Below are positions 13,101 through 26,147 of a DNA stretch of 64,000 nt, piece by piece. The DNA lies in NCBI GenBank assembly GCA_016721435.1, contig JADKIC010000002.1, forward strand, positions 1 through 64,000, written 5' to 3'. The translations under genes and the position numbers were made by a program. Origin of the DNA: Bacteroidota bacterium (lineage in GTDB: Bacteria; Bacteroidota; Bacteroidia; AKYH767-A; OLB10). Every line of letters begins with the position of its first letter. Position 1 is the first letter of the stretch. The notes beneath the pieces were generated by a model. That model made no database searches. It saw only the letters and a program-made list of their open reading frames with translations, and was not told the origin of the DNA.

Positions 13101-15123
13101 CGATGATGATTGCGACGGCTTAATTGACGATGCAGATCCATCCATCACCGGACAGGCTACCTGGTATGCAGATGCGGACGGAGATACCTACGGTAATAAT
13201 GCAGTATCAGTACTTGCTTGCTTCCAGCCTATGGGTTATGTAGCAAACAATACAGATTGTAACGACGGAAACATTGCGGTGAATCCGGGTGCAACTGAAA
13301 TTTGTAACGGTATCGATGATGATTGCGACGGCTTAACAGACGATGCAGATCCATCAGTTGTTGGTCAGGGTACTTATTATACTGACGGAGATAACGACGG
13401 TTACGGAGCAGGTGCACCAATTGTAACTTGTTTCCAACCGGGCGGAACATCTTTAACGAATGATGATTGTAACGATGGAAACCCTGCGGTAAATCCGGGT
13501 GCTACAGAAGTATGTAACGGAATCGATGATGATTGTGACGGCTTAACAGACGATGCAGATCCATCGATCACCGGACAACCTTCCTGGTATACTGATGCTG
13601 ATGGTGACAATTACGGAACTGGTGCAGCTATTCTTGCTTGTATCCAACCAATAGGAACAGCAGCTGCTAATGGTGACTGCGATGATGTTAATCCTTCTAT
13701 TAATCCAGGAGCAGCAGAGTTGTGTAACGGGATTGATGATAACTGTAACGGCTTAACTGATGATAACGTCGCTCCATTACCGACACCTGGTCCGATCAGC
13801 GGAACAGCTTCTGCCTGCGTTCCTGCAACCTTTGGTTCAACTACATTTAGTATTGCACCGGTTCCGGGAGCTACCGGATACGCATGGACGGTTCCTTCAG
13901 GATTTACTATTTTGTTTGGTCAAGGAACCACTACGATTACTGTTCAATGGAACAACCTTAATATTCACAATGGTATTGCTGGACCTCTCTGCGTTATCGC
14001 TACCGGACCGTGCACGCCAAGTGCTCCTTCCTGTATTGGTGTTGGCTATCAGATTGCCACTCCAGTTACTCCTCCTTCTATATCAGGTCCTGGAAAAGTT
14101 TGTCCGGGTGATATTGCAGTATACTCGATTTCTCCTGTATTCCGTGCAATGTCCTATACTTGGACAGTACCAGCAGGTATGACAATTAATTCCGGTCAGG
14201 GAACCAATGTGATCAATGTATCTGTGAATGGAGGTTATACCGGTGGTTCTATGACTGTAACTGCATCTAATGCTTGCGGAACAAGTCCGGCTCGTTCGAA
14301 AGCGATGGGTCTGAACAATCCGCTTACACCCGGTGCTATCAGCGGTCAGTAATTCGGATTGTGTAATACGACAGGTGTCGTATTCTCTATTGCTCCTGTA
14401 GTGGGTGCTACCAGCTATACCTGGACAGCAAGTAGTGGTATCACCATTACAGGCGGTAATGGTACAACGAGTATCACAGTAGATGTGGCCTTGCTCACAG
14501 GTACCGGCACATTGACGGTAGTAGCAGTGAACAATTGCGGTAACAGTCCGATACGTTCAGTGAATATCTTCGGAATTCCTGATCGTCCTCAGCCTATCAC
14601 GGGTGCAACGTCGGTTTGTACAAACGCACTTCAGCCTTATAGTGTACCCACAGTGGCAGGAACATCAGTGTACACATGGACCATGTCTTCCGCAGGATTT
14701 GTTGCTTCAGGACAAGGAACCAAGAACATCGATGTGCAGTGGGGAGCCTTCCCTGCAGCGGGTCAGACTTTAACTGTTATCGCTTCCAATGCTTGTGGAA
14801 ACAGCGCGGCAAGATCAGTAACCGGTATCGTGGTAAGTACCTGTCCTCGAATGGGTGACAACACTACTTCTGCTACCAACCTTGTTGTGTTCCCGAATCC
14901 GGCAACAGATCGTATCACTGTACAGTTCAATTCAGCAGACGAAAGCAACTATCGCCTACGCCTTACCGATGTTGCCGGCCGTGAATTATTTGTTGAAGAA
15001 GGAAGATCTGCTGCAGGAATCAATACGCAACTCATCGGACTGGAGCACTTGAGCGGAGGAATATACTTTGTGGAAATCCAAAATCAGGAAGGTTCACAGT
15101 CTATTCGCTTAATGGTAGAATAA
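4191..15123 (+). CDS. Giant T9SS-secreted beta-helix / MopE-repeat / PKD-like surface protein
   Basis: Read as one protein of about 3,640 residues. The N-terminus is broken: ATG 4191 opens one frame, a signal-peptide-like piece (IKRWSLLLASLVCL) lies in a second, and the body starts after QMNAQ at about 4365 in a third. Body, by position: right-handed beta-helix repeats (4430-10330, rich in NN, SGN and GI steps) with two near-identical modules; an Ig/SprB-like segment (10380-10610); 15 MopE-type repeats (10612-13768); PKD-like domains (13770-14840); and a T9SS type A sorting domain (about 14880-15120, starting VVFPNPATDRI). An in-frame TAA at 14350-14352 interrupts it and translation continues in the same frame from 14359. 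The beta-helix plus Asp-rich repeats suggest a calcium-loaded adhesin or matrix protein. No catalytic residues were identified. A strong terminator follows. Confidence 0.8.
4600..5550 (+). repeat. Intragenic direct repeat, copy 1 (beta-helix module)
   Basis: About 950 bp that is almost identical to 7126-8079, offset 2,526-2,529 bp. The two copies differ by scattered single bases and one extra AAT codon in copy 2 (GGNNNLTV against GGNNLTV). Weaker similarity extends upstream to about 4525. Confidence 0.9.
7126..8079 (+). repeat. Intragenic direct repeat, copy 2 (beta-helix module)
   Basis: Second copy of the 4600-5550 module, in the same orientation and reading frame. The sequence between the copies (5551-7125) is unrelated beta-helix sequence, so this is not a simple head-to-tail duplication. 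High identity implies recent duplication or ongoing gene conversion. Confidence 0.9.
10612..13768 (+). repeat. Array of 15 MopE-type metal-binding repeats (213-bp unit)
   Basis: Each unit is about 70-71 residues with the core WYADADGDTYGN, one central Cys, DCNDGN..VNPGATEVCN and IDDDCDGLTDDADPSITGQ. DxDxDG loops suggest calcium binding, and the paired Cys resemble the putative metal-binding motif family of MopE. Inner units starting near 12517, 12730, 12943 and 13156 are exactly 213 bp apart and nearly identical in DNA. The outer units (1-5, 14, 15) are diverged. Confidence 0.9.
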
Positions 15124-15140
15124 ATAATCAAATCAATTAA

Positions 15141-15167
15141 GCCGGAAGAGAAATTTTCTCTTCCGGC
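15141..15167 (+). terminator. Hairpin terminator after the giant gene
   Basis: An almost perfect inverted repeat, GCCGGAAGAGA / TCTCTTCCGGC with an AATT-centred loop, lies 18 bp after the stop codon at 15121-15123. It is AT-rich on both sides. Confidence 0.75.
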
Positions 15168-15206
15168 TATTTATAAGTTTTCACAAATCAATAAACTAAA
15201 CATAGA

Positions 15207-18200
15207 ATGAAAAACAAAATCTACGTTTTAATGAAATTCCCATCTCAGCCTGATAAACGAAATCTTTCGAGCCTCTTCAGGATTTGTATTCTGCTCCTGT
15301 TAACAGGGTTGTGGTACGAACAGTTGGGCACAGGTAACCTTAACAGCTACCAGCGGCTCTCCTGCAGGATCTTTTACAACATTAAAAGGAGCATTTGATG
15401 CGATTAATGCCGGTACTCACACCGGAACCATCGCCATCAGCATCAATGCAAACACTTCAGAAACTGCTCCATGCGTATTGAACAGCAGTGGTGCAGGAAG
15501 TGCCAGTTATGCGGCAATTTCTATACGACCAACGGCAGATGGATTAACGATCTCGGGTGCCACATTAACCGGCCGTGGTTTAATTGAATTGAACGGCGCT
15601 GATAATGTAACCATCGATGGTGACAATGCTGGTACAGGTGGAATCAACAGAAACCTTACGGTTACCAATACTGCAGCAAATACGGTAACACATACCAGTG
15701 TTATACGGATAGCAGTTGCAACAACTCTAACTACAAGTGCAAATAGTAATACTATACAAAACTGTATCGTAAACGGAAGTGCTACCGGTAGAAATATAAG
15801 TACCGCAACCTCAACAACCGGTACAGAAAATGCTACTTATGGGATCTATGCCGGCGGCGGCGCTTCAACTGTGAGCCAAACAACGGCTCCATCAGCCATT
15901 ACCAGTGTTTCTGCAACAGTAGGTTCCGGTGCATCGTGGAATAATTTGATCATAAGTAATAATGAGGTGACTTCATCTGCAAGGGCTATTTATGTTGGAG
16001 GTTCTAATATTACTGCATGTAATGCGCTTACGGTTTCAAATAACGTCGTGGGCTCTGCAACAGCTGGAAATACCACTACTGTTTATTCCATGGGAATTAC
16101 ATTACAGGGATATACAGCCGCAACGGTTGCGGCTAATACGATTCGGAATATAGAGTCTTTTCTTGCTACAGGAATTCGGGGTTTGGATCTTGGGGCTATT
16201 TCATCAGCAGGCACAAATGCAGTGGTTGAAAGAAACTTTATCAATGGTGTAAATAACAAAAGTATCAGTACATTTGGTGCTTATGGAATAAATATAGCTG
16301 CAGGTAATGGCAACACCATCCGGAATAATATGGTCCAGGGTATTACCGGTGATATGACAGGTGGTGCTGCGTTTTCAACAACTTTCGGAATATTTGGTAT
16401 ACGCATTGCGTCAGGGATTAATCACGTGGTTTATCATAACTCTGTTTATCTTCATGGTGCCCGTACTGGAACTGCAGCATCATCTTTATTATCTGCAGCA
16501 TTTGCAATAACAGGTACCGGTTTTGACAGGATGCAATGTTCGAAATAATATTTTCGCAAATACTCAAACAGGCGGTACAACTTCAATTGCTTATGTAAGT
16601 ATGTTTCTACCTTCGGGGAGGTACTTCTGCTATGGCGCTAACCTTAAACAACAATGCATACTATTGCAACAGTACAGCTGGTTCAGCTGGTATTTGCCAC
16701 GCAGGTACCACTTATACAAACCCAATACGGCTGCTGCAGGATTATGGACAGCTGCTAACTTTGTACCGGGTGCAATAACACCATCTAATAATTTACGTTC
16801 TTACACCAGCACATTAAGTAGTGCAGGAACAAATGATAATTTATCTGTTGGTTCATCTGCGGCAGCGCCATACATTTCAACATCAGATCTTCACCTTGAT
16901 CTGAGTTCTGGTCAATTAACTGCGGTAGAACAAAAGGGAGATGCTTCAGTAGGGATTGCCACTGATATTGATGGAAATACCCGCCCTGATGGAATAACTA
17001 CACTTCCCGATATGGGAGCCGATGAGGTTACAAATTTAATTTGTACAGGAGCTGCAGGAGGAACGATTTCTCCAACAACGGTTAGTCGTTGTGCCGGTCA
17101 AACATACAATATGTCATCTGTAGGCGCTGATATAGGCGCCGGTATAACGTATCAATGGGAAATTTCATCTACCGGTGGCGGTGTTGGATTCAGTAATGTA
17201 ACCGGAGGGAGTGGAGCAAATACTGTTTCATATACTACGGACGCTCTCACGGCAGGTGTATATTATTATCGTTTGCGTGTAGATTGTTCGAATGGTCCTG
17301 TAACCGGCTTTTCAAATGAATTAACGGTAACCGTAAATACTAATCCAATAGTTGCTGTGGATGTAACCTCTGCAAACTATTGTAACCCTAACGGTGCTGC
17401 CGTAACGATCAATGCGTCCGGTGCGACTAACTATGCATGGTTACCTGTATCAGGTCTTGACGTCTCTACAGGAGCAACTGTCATAGCAACTCCTTCCGGA
17501 ACTACAACTTATACAGTAACAGGTACTGATGGAAACGGATGTTCAGCTACTGCAACGAGTGCAATTACAGTTCAAACAGGTGTGAGCATTTCAAGTGTAA
17601 CAGCTACCCCACCAACAGTTTGTTCCGGTAGTAATTCACAACTTCAGGTAAATGCTACTTCGCCTGGCGCAAATACTGCCGCCGGAACGATTTATGCAGC
17701 TGAAACTGCACCTTTAGAGGAGATTCCTAGTCCAATCTCTGTAACAGTTCCAACTACCGGTACCATTGATGATGGTTTTGAACCGGTAAATACTACAGGT
17801 AGTTTCGTGTTCAATTATAATGGAATCAATTATGATAATTTCGTTATCAGTACTAATGGTTATGTTGTAATGGGAGCTACAGCACCTGCACTTAACGGTA
17901 TTGCAACCACTTTAACAACAACTGTATTGAGTGGGTTTAATGCGGTTATTGGATATGGACGAGATGGAAATATTAACGTAACAAATGGCGGAAGTAGCAA
18001 TCATGGTTTAGAGGCTTCTGGTAGTAAATATATATTCGAGTATTTTAATTTCTCTACAGCAGCTGGTGGTGTTGAGAGTGCAACACAATATGCTAATTTT
18101 CAAATTGTACTTTGGGGAAATGCTAGTCCAACTCCTGGTAGAATCGAATTAATTTACGGAACAAGTGTAGGTACTCCTGCAACAACAGCTTGTTTGGGTT

Positions 18201-21200
18201 TGAGAGATGCTTCGGGTACTACTGCTTTCAAAAATGCTTTAACGGGTTCAAGTACGGTGGCATCAACTACTGCTGCTTTTCCAGTTGATCAAACTATGTA
18301 TTCTTTCACAAGACAAACTTTCTCCTATTTATGGAGTCCGTCCACTTTTATTGCCGGACAGGAAGCCATTGCAAATCCATTGGCAACAGGAGTTACTGCA
18401 ACAACAGCTTATACAGTGATTGCAACAGCATTAAATGGTTGCTCAGCCTCCGGTAATGTAACCATGACTGTTGAACCATTAGTTTGCAGCCCTGCTATCG
18501 CCGGTCCAATCAATTGTGCCAACACGAACTTTACAGTCACTGCCAATCATACCGGTGGTGGTGCTCCGTATAACTATTCCTGGGATGATGGTAACGGTGG
18601 TGTCTATCCGGATGCAGCCAGTATCACAGCAAATCTGCCTGCCGGTTCTTATACATTTACGTGTACTGTTTTAGACGCATGTGGTAGTAATTGCACATCC
18701 GTTGTGTCTGTAACCGTCAATGGATTGCCATCAGTTACGGTGACTCCAAATACCGGATTGATTTGTAATCCGTGGTACACCTGTTGCGTTAACGGCTTCC
18801 GGAGCACCCTCTTTTGCATGGTCTCCTGCAAGTGGTTTGTCATCAACAACGGGTGACAATGTGAACAGCTAACCCCGGTGGCACTACAACGTATACAGTA
18901 ACAGGTACAGATGCCAATGGTTGTATCGCTACAGCTACGGCAGCAATAACTGTGAATCAAAAAGCTAATATCACTGCCTCTGCTTCACCCACTACGGTTT
19001 GTTCAGGAGCTCCGAGCACGCTGACGGCCATATCCGGTACCACAGGTTCAGTTACTGTTGGAACGGCAACAACGTCAATTGGCGGAGTTAATGGTAACCC
19101 CTATCGATCAGGTAACGGAACAGGTAATCAAATCCGGACGCAGTTGCTATATACTGTAGCTGAATTGACTGCAGCAGGGGTTCAACCCGGTCCTTTGTCC
19201 AGTATTGGTTTTACAACGCAGTCGTCTTCATCAGGCACAGTGATTAATTTATCCATCGCTTTGGGAAGCACCAACGTAACAGCGCTAACAAGTACTTTTG
19301 AAACCTCATCGGTGACGACTGTATTTACACAGGCAAGTTTTACACCTCTTTCTGCAGGATTAAACACCCATGTCTTTAATGCCGGTTCATTTATCTGGGA
19401 TGGTGTTTCAAACATTTTAGTGAATGTTTGCCAAACGAATTCTATTACAGGAACTGCAACTGTTTCAGCATTTACCCCATCAACCAGCTCTAATAATCAT
19501 AAAGCTGGATCTGTAACTTCATGTACTGACCTAACAGGTGGAATTGTAGCGAACAAGCCCATTGTTACTTTCGGATGGACATCAAACACAGGATTATTTA
19601 CCTGGGAATGGCAGCCCGGAAGTTTATCCGGCAATTCTGTTTCGGTAAATCCTGTAACTACAACCAATTATACAGTAACGGCAACTTCAGCAGGTGGTTG
19701 TACTTCAACAAGTACAGTCGAGGTAACTGCACTACCTAACGTTACTTATTACCAGGATGCTGATAATGATACCTATGGTAACCCGGGTGTTAGCCAGGTA
19801 TCCTGTACGGGTGCGCCTATCGGTTATGTAATAAGCAATACCGATTGTAACGATGGCAATGCCGCTGTTAATCCTGCTGCTACCGAAGTGTGTAATTTAA
19901 TAGATGATGATTGCGACGGAAATACAGACGAAGGCTTTGATGTCGATAACGACGGTTACACATCTTGTAACGGAGATTGTGACGATAATAACAATGCCGT
20001 TAATCCTGGTGCATCTGAAATCTGCAATGGCATCGACGATAACTGTAACGGTCTTACCGATGATAACGTTCCCGCCTTACCGAATCCCGGTGCGGTGAGT
20101 GGTACTGCTGCTGCATGTTTACCCGGTATAGCTGGTTCAACTTCTTATAGTATCGCTCCTGTTGCAGGTGCAACAAGTTATGTATGGTCAGTACCTTCAG
20201 GATTTGTGATTTCAGGCGGACAGGGAACTACTTCTATTACCGTTACCTGGACTAACCTTGCGATCCAAACCGGTATCAGTGGTCAACTCTGTGTATATGC
20301 CGCAGATGCTTGCGTTTCTTCTAATACTAGTTGCCTCACGATCGATTATCAGGTAGCTGCCCCTGTAACACCGCCTTCTATCTCCGGTCCAGGCAAAGTT
20401 TGCCCCGGTGATGTTGTGGTCTACTCCATTGCAAATGTAGCCCGCGCTACGGCTTATACCTGGACAGTTCCCGGTACGATGTCGATTCAAAGCGGTCAGG
20501 GTACTAATGTGATTACAGTACAAGTGAATCCCGGATATACCGGCGGTACAATGAGCGTGATTGCTTCAAACGTGTGTGGTAACAGTGCCGCACGTACGAA
20601 AACGCTTACAGTGAATTTACCCGGAACTCCAACTGCAATACAAGGTCAGAAAGAAGGTTTGTGTAATACAACCGGAAATATTTTCTCGATTCCTCCTGTA
20701 GTGAATGCAACTAGTTATATCTGGAATGTTACCGGTGGAACAATCATGGGTGGTCAGGAACTACTTATTACTGTGGACGTTGCTACATTGATTGGAAGTG
20801 GATCTATTACTGTTCAGGCTGTGAATGGCTGCGGAACAAGTCTGATTCGTACGCTTACCATCAGCGGTGCTCCGGCTCGTGCCGGGGTTATTACAGGTGC
20901 TACCTCAGTATGTGACAATACCAACGAGGCCTATAGTGTCGCTACCGTTCCCGGTGCTGCATTGTATACATGGGCAGTAACTGCCAATGGTTCCGTTTCA
21001 ACCGGTCAGGGTACCAAGAATATAACTATCGATTGGCTCGCACCTGCTGCCGGACAAAGTATGTCAGTAGTAACATCCAATGCTTGTGGTACCAGTCTTA
21101 CACGTACGCTGAACGGAATTACAGTCAACAACTGCATACGTTTGGGTAGTATGGAAGCCAATGTGTTTAACATAAGCGCTTATCCGAATCCGGCTACTGA

Positions 21201-21414
21201 TCGTGTGACCATTGAGTTTACAGCTGTGGAGAACAATGACTATCGCTTACGCATAGCCGATATAACCGGCAGAACGCTAATGATGGAAAACGGAACAGCA
21301 GCAACAGGTTTAAATACCAAAGTGCTTCCATTGAATGGAATCGCAACAGGTGTTTATATGATTAGTATCGAAATGAACAATGAACAACAACAGGTAAAAC
21401 TGGTGGTTGAATAA
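15207..21414 (+). CDS. Large T9SS-secreted beta-helix / Ig-like / MopE-repeat protein
   Basis: About 2,070 residues, a relative of the preceding giant. The signal peptide runs from 15207 or 15231 (hydrophobic ICILLLLTG) and, after a frameshift near 15310, ends ..NSWAQ. Frames also break near 16540, 16605, 16725 and between 18775 and 18880; each join restores continuous homologous sequence. Domains: beta-helix repeats (15450-16700) closing in the common Bacteroidota ending DIDGNTRPDG..DMGADE (about 16960-17030); Ig/PKD-like domains (17040-17600); a nidogen-like globular segment (17690-18320); more Ig-like repeats; a beta-sandwich segment (19040-19580); two MopE repeats (19740-20060); three PKD-like domains paralogous to those of the first giant; and a T9SS sorting domain (21180-21411, YPNPATDRVTI). 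It is probably a surface adhesin or matrix component. Confidence 0.8.
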
Positions 21415-21434
21415 TAATCAAATTATTTAGTGAG

Positions 21435-21468
21435 AAGCCCCGGGGAGATATCTTCGGGGCTTTCTTTT
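21435..21468 (+). terminator. Rho-independent terminator
   Basis: AAGCCCCG (21435-21442) pairs with CGGGGCTT (21455-21462) and is followed by a T-rich tail, 20 bp after the stop codon of the large secreted protein. Confidence 0.8.
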
Positions 21469-21657
21469 GCCATTAATTTACCTGCCCTTGAACAGCCGAA
21501 ACCCTTCATTCTTTTGCTATTACACCTTCTGATAATCGCTCTTTGCCAAGTATTTTTGTAAATAAAACCTGTTTTTCATATCTTTCCAATCCCTTATTGC
21601 CCTTTTTCATAAGAGATCCCCTGCTTTTCTTGATTAAATACTGAAACATATACTATT

Positions 21658-24600
21658 ATGCATACTTCTATCTTATTGCGCTACCGGCTGATGGTTGGAT
21701 TCCTTTTAGCTATCATTTTTTCGATTAGCATCCAATCAGCCACCGCACAACAACTGCCGGCTATCCAAAAATTCCTGAATGAAAATAAGGAGCAGTTCGG
21801 TTTAAGTGATAAAGACATCACCGGATGGTTCATCAGTAATCAATATACCGAGGAGAGAACCGGAATCACTTATAATTACCTGCAACAGCATTATAAAAAC
21901 ATCCCCGTTTTTAATGCCATAGCTCCCGTACTCATTCGTAACGGCAAGGCCTATGGGTTAAAACCTCCTTTCGTGGCGGATCTGGAAAATAAAATTAATG
22001 CGGATCAACCCACAATTACTCCTCAACAAGCCATACAATTTGCATTTCAGCATTTGGAATTGAATACGACTCCAACAGGTCCTTCCGTTAAAGTAGAAAA
22101 GAACGGACGAAAGTTTTTTTTCAATATGCCCGCGGTTGCTTCTTCTCCCGTCACTGTTGAGCTGATGTATGTCCCTACTTTGAAGGGTGTAAAACTCGCA
22201 TGGAATGTCAACGTAGATCTTAAAAATGGTTCCCATTGGTGGAATGTTCGCGTTGATGCCCTCACAGGACAGTATCTCGAAAAGAATGATTGGGTGGTTT
22301 CCTGCGGATTTGAAGGACCTCATGATCATTCTTCACATGTTGCAGAACCTTCTCCGCAGCCTCAGCCCATGCCCGGTTCCGGTACCGCACAGTACAACGT
22401 GTTCCCGCTGCCGGTGGAAAGCCCGATTCATGGCCCGCGTCAATTACTGAATGATCCCTCTGAACCCGTTCCTTCGCCTTATGGCTGGCACGATACCAAT
22501 GGTGCCAGTGGAGTTGAATTCAACATCACCAGAGGGAACAATGTGTATGCCTATGAAGATGCGAACAATGATAATTTACCCGGATATTCTCCCGATGGTG
22601 GAGCACTTCAGATTTTCAACTTTCCTTATCATCCGGATTCTTCAAATGCCTACCAGCGTGACGCATCAATTACAAACCTTTTTTACATGAATAATATGAT
22701 CCATGATGTTTTATACCAACATGGTTTTAATGAGGTGGCCGGAAATTTTCAAAGTAACAATTATGGCAATGGCGGCCTTGGTAATGATTATGTAAATGCA
22801 GAGGGATTAGATGGCGGTGGTACCGATAATGCCAATTTTGCAACACCCGATGATGGTTCCAACCCTCGTATGCAAATGTATTTATGGTCCAATCCAAATT
22901 CGGGCTCTTGTACAAATTCATTGAATGTAAATGCTCCTGTTGCTATTGCCGGTTTAAAGTCAATTGCAATTGCAAGTTATAATCCGGCTTCCGCTTTCAA
23001 TATTACGGCAGATGTAGTGCTTGCTCAGGATGGAGTAGGAACGAGCTCAGATGGTTGTACTGCTTTTACCAATGCTGCTGCAATAGCAGGCAAAATAGCA
23101 CTTATTGACCGGGGTACTTGTAATTACTTTATCAAAACGCAATTTGCCCAGGATGCAGGTGCTATTGGTGTGATCATCGCTAATAATGTTGCAGGATCTA
23201 CCCCTCCCGGTATGTCCGGTACACCAACACAAACCATTACCATTCCTACTGTTTCAGTTACTCAAACAGTAGGAACCTCTATGAAAACAGAATTAAATAA
23301 CGCGGTAACCGTTAATGCTACATTAGTCATTTGCCCTGCTCCTAATCAACTGGATGGATCCTTTGATAATGGCATCGTAGCGCATGAATATGGTCATGGT
23401 GTTTCAAATCGATTAACAGGAGGGCCTGCCGCTTCCAGTTGTTTGCAAAATGCAGAGCAGGGCGGAGAGGGATGGAGCGATTGGCTGGGTTTAATATTAA
23501 CCATTGAACCCGGTGATTTAGGTACGATGGGTCGTGGAATAGGCACTTATGCTTTGGGTCAGGCGACTACCGGACAGGGTATACGTCGTTATCGCTATTC
23601 GACGGATATGAATATTAATCCACAGACATATGCAAACCTTGCGACCAGTACTACGGTTCATCAACGTGGCGAAATTTGGTGTGATGCCATCTGGGATATG
23701 ACCTGGTTCCTGATTCGTGATTTTGGTTTTAGCACCAATCTTCATTCAGGTTCATCAGGAAATAATATTGCGATGCGTCTTGTGCTGGAAGGAATGAAAT
23801 TGCAACCCTGCAGTCCTGGTTATATCGATGGAAGAGATGCTATTCTTCTGGCGGATGATATTCTTTATAATAATGCCCATCGTTGTCAGATTTGGGAAGC
23901 TTTCGCCCGCAGAGGAATGGGTTATTTTGCATCACAAGGAAGTTCGGGTGCTGTTGGAGATGAAACCGTCGACTTTACTTATCCTTCCTTCTGTCTTAAT
24001 ATAACACTTCCACCAATCGCTGCATTTACGGCAGTACAAACAACGGCTTCATGTCCTGCAAGTATTAAATTCAACGATACCTCTCTGGATATTCCGCAAA
24101 CATGGTCCTGGGATTTCGGGGATGGCGGTACTTCTTCTCAGCAAAATCCTACACATATCTATACTCAGCCCGGACAATATACGGTAAGGCTTATCGTTAG
24201 TAATACACTAGGTACAGATACCTCAACAGTTTTGAATTATATCACCATTACCTCGTTTTCTCTTCTGGCAACAGCAACACCCGACTCTATCTGTACAGGT
24301 GATACAGTTCAACTTTCTGCTCTTCCTTCCGGATCAAATGCCATCACGAATTATAATCTCACGGCTATAGCATATGCACCTTTGCGGTTCCGGAACTGCT
24401 GTTTCACTCACGGATGACGTAGTGACAACAGCATTGCCTATTGGATTTACATTTAATTTTTACGGAAATCTCTATACTGATTTCTATATCTCTTCAAATG
24501 GCTTCATTGGTTTTTCCTCAACATGGCGAATGGCTGTTGTGCGGGAGGTATTCTTCCTTCCACTTCCAGTCCCAGTAACTTAATTGCTTTCGCGTGGAAT

Positions 24601-25408
24601 GATCTGAACCCAAGTGTGAATGCCAGTGTGGTGGATTATTTTACAACCGAGTGCCCCATCACGGAAATTGGTAGTAAGATATAATACCAACCACTTTAAC
24701 GGTACTGCCTTTCCGATGAGAGGACAGATTGTGCTTTCAGAAGGAAGCAATGAAATTGAAATCCATAGCGAAGTAATATCTTCCGTGAGCGGCGCACCAA
24801 CTACACAGGGCATTGAGAATGCTGCAGGCAATATGTTTGTAACACCTACAGGTCGAAACTCGGCTGTTTTCAGTGCTGCCAATGATGCCTGGAGATTTAC
24901 TCCGTTCGCCAACTTTGGTTATAGTTGGTCACCCAATTCTACGATTAGCAATACAACTATTGCTGCTCCTGAAGCATGGCCCGCTACAACCACTGCTTAC
25001 ACGGTGCAGGTAACGGATCCTTCCGGTTGCATCGTTTCGCAAGCAGTACCTGTACATGTTTCACTCTGTTTGAATGTGGCAGCGCTCAATTTGCGCACCT
25101 TCATTGAAGGATATAAAAACGGAGCAGGAACGATGCGCGCTGTCTTGTTTGAAAATGGAATGAGTACAAATCCCGCGGCCTGCGATTCAATTACAGTTTC
25201 ATTGCGTAGCACCACTAGTTCGTATGCAATTGCATATTCTGAAGAAGTGGAGCTTTCTACTAACGGGTATGTAACCGTAAATTTCCCACCTGCAGCACTT
25301 GGCAATAGCTACTATATTGTTGTAGAACTTAGAAATGGTCTTGAAACATGGTCTAAACTTCCGGTTACAATGGGAGCCAATACCTCCTTTGATTTTACAA
25401 CACCTTGA
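21658..25408 (+). CDS. Secreted M36 (fungalysin-type) zinc metallopeptidase with PA and PKD domains
   Basis: A signal peptide (residues 1-31, ending ATAQ) is followed by an FTP-like propeptide (to about residue 190) and then the catalytic domain. The zinc motif HEYGH lies at codons from 23383 (residue 576), with the downstream GGEGWSDW supplying the third ligand Glu. A protease-associated (PA) domain is inserted at about residues 425-555 (GKIALIDRGTCNY), the usual M36 architecture in Bacteroidota. A PKD domain (WSWDFGDGG, about 24106) follows. The frame breaks near 24380, 24525 and 24640. The rest (Ig-like segment, then a SYYIVVELRNGLETWS tail to 25408) is reached by joining frames. No T9SS sorting domain is seen. 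A TATTTTTG box at 21551-21558 may be its promoter. Likely role: extracellular protein digestion. Confidence 0.85.
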
Positions 25409-25596
25409 AGAAATAATTTAGAAAGGGAAAAATTGTAAAAATGCGGACATGCGTTTTCCGGGTCTAATGAAGGTAGCTCGTGCTGATATTTTACTCCTGC
25501 AGAGCCGGTGATATTGTCGTTATTGCGTTGCTGCCGATGTTTCGCTCCACATCGGTTTCGTTTCAACAGTTTTGTTGTTATTTCCCCATTATTTTG

Positions 25597-26141
25597 CCCG
25601 TAGGGTTCAAATTCTAACCCCCCGGTTATCCGATCAATGGTAAATTTTCTCGTTTGTGATGGACCCGTAGTGTTCAAATTCTAACTCCCCGGTTATCCGA
25701 TCAATGGTAAATTTTCTCGTTTGTGATGGACCTGTCGTGTTCAAATTCTAACTCCCCGGTTATCCGATCAATGGTAAATTTTCTCGTTTGTGATGGACCT
25801 GTCGTGTTCAAATTCTAACTCCCCGGTTATCCGATCAATGGTAAATTTTCTCGTTTGTTGGACCTGTAGGTTCAAATTCTAACTCCCGGTTATCCGATCA
25901 ATGGTAAATTTTCTCGTTTGTTGGACCCGTAGTCCAAATTCTAACTCCCCGGTTATCCGATCAATGGTAAATTTTCTCGTTTGTTGGACCCGTAGGGTTC
26001 AAATTCTAACTCCCCGGTTATCCGATCAATGGTAAATTTTCTCGTTTGTGATGGACCTGTCGTGTTCAAATTCTAATGACACCGGTTATCCGATCAATGG
26101 TAAATCTTCTTGCTTGTGATGGACCCGTAGGGTTCAAATTA
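25597..26141. repeat. 67-bp intergenic tandem repeat array, 8 copies
   Basis: The core CCGGTTATCCGATCAATGG recurs at 25622, 25689, 25756, 25823, 25886, 25949, 26014 and 26082, a period of 63-68 bp. Each unit runs through TAAATTTTCTCGTTTG, a GATGGACC(C/T)GT linker and TTCAAATTCTAAC. Units vary mainly by small deletions in the GGACC linker. The 67-bp period is not a multiple of three, so it is not a coding repeat. It lies between the M36 peptidase (ends 25408) and the small gene at 26537. Confidence 0.9.
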
Positions 26142-26147
26142 TTGTAG

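Noticed and set aside
25597..26141. 67-bp array as a CRISPR
   Set aside because: The whole period is conserved between units, with no unique spacers and no cas genes nearby.
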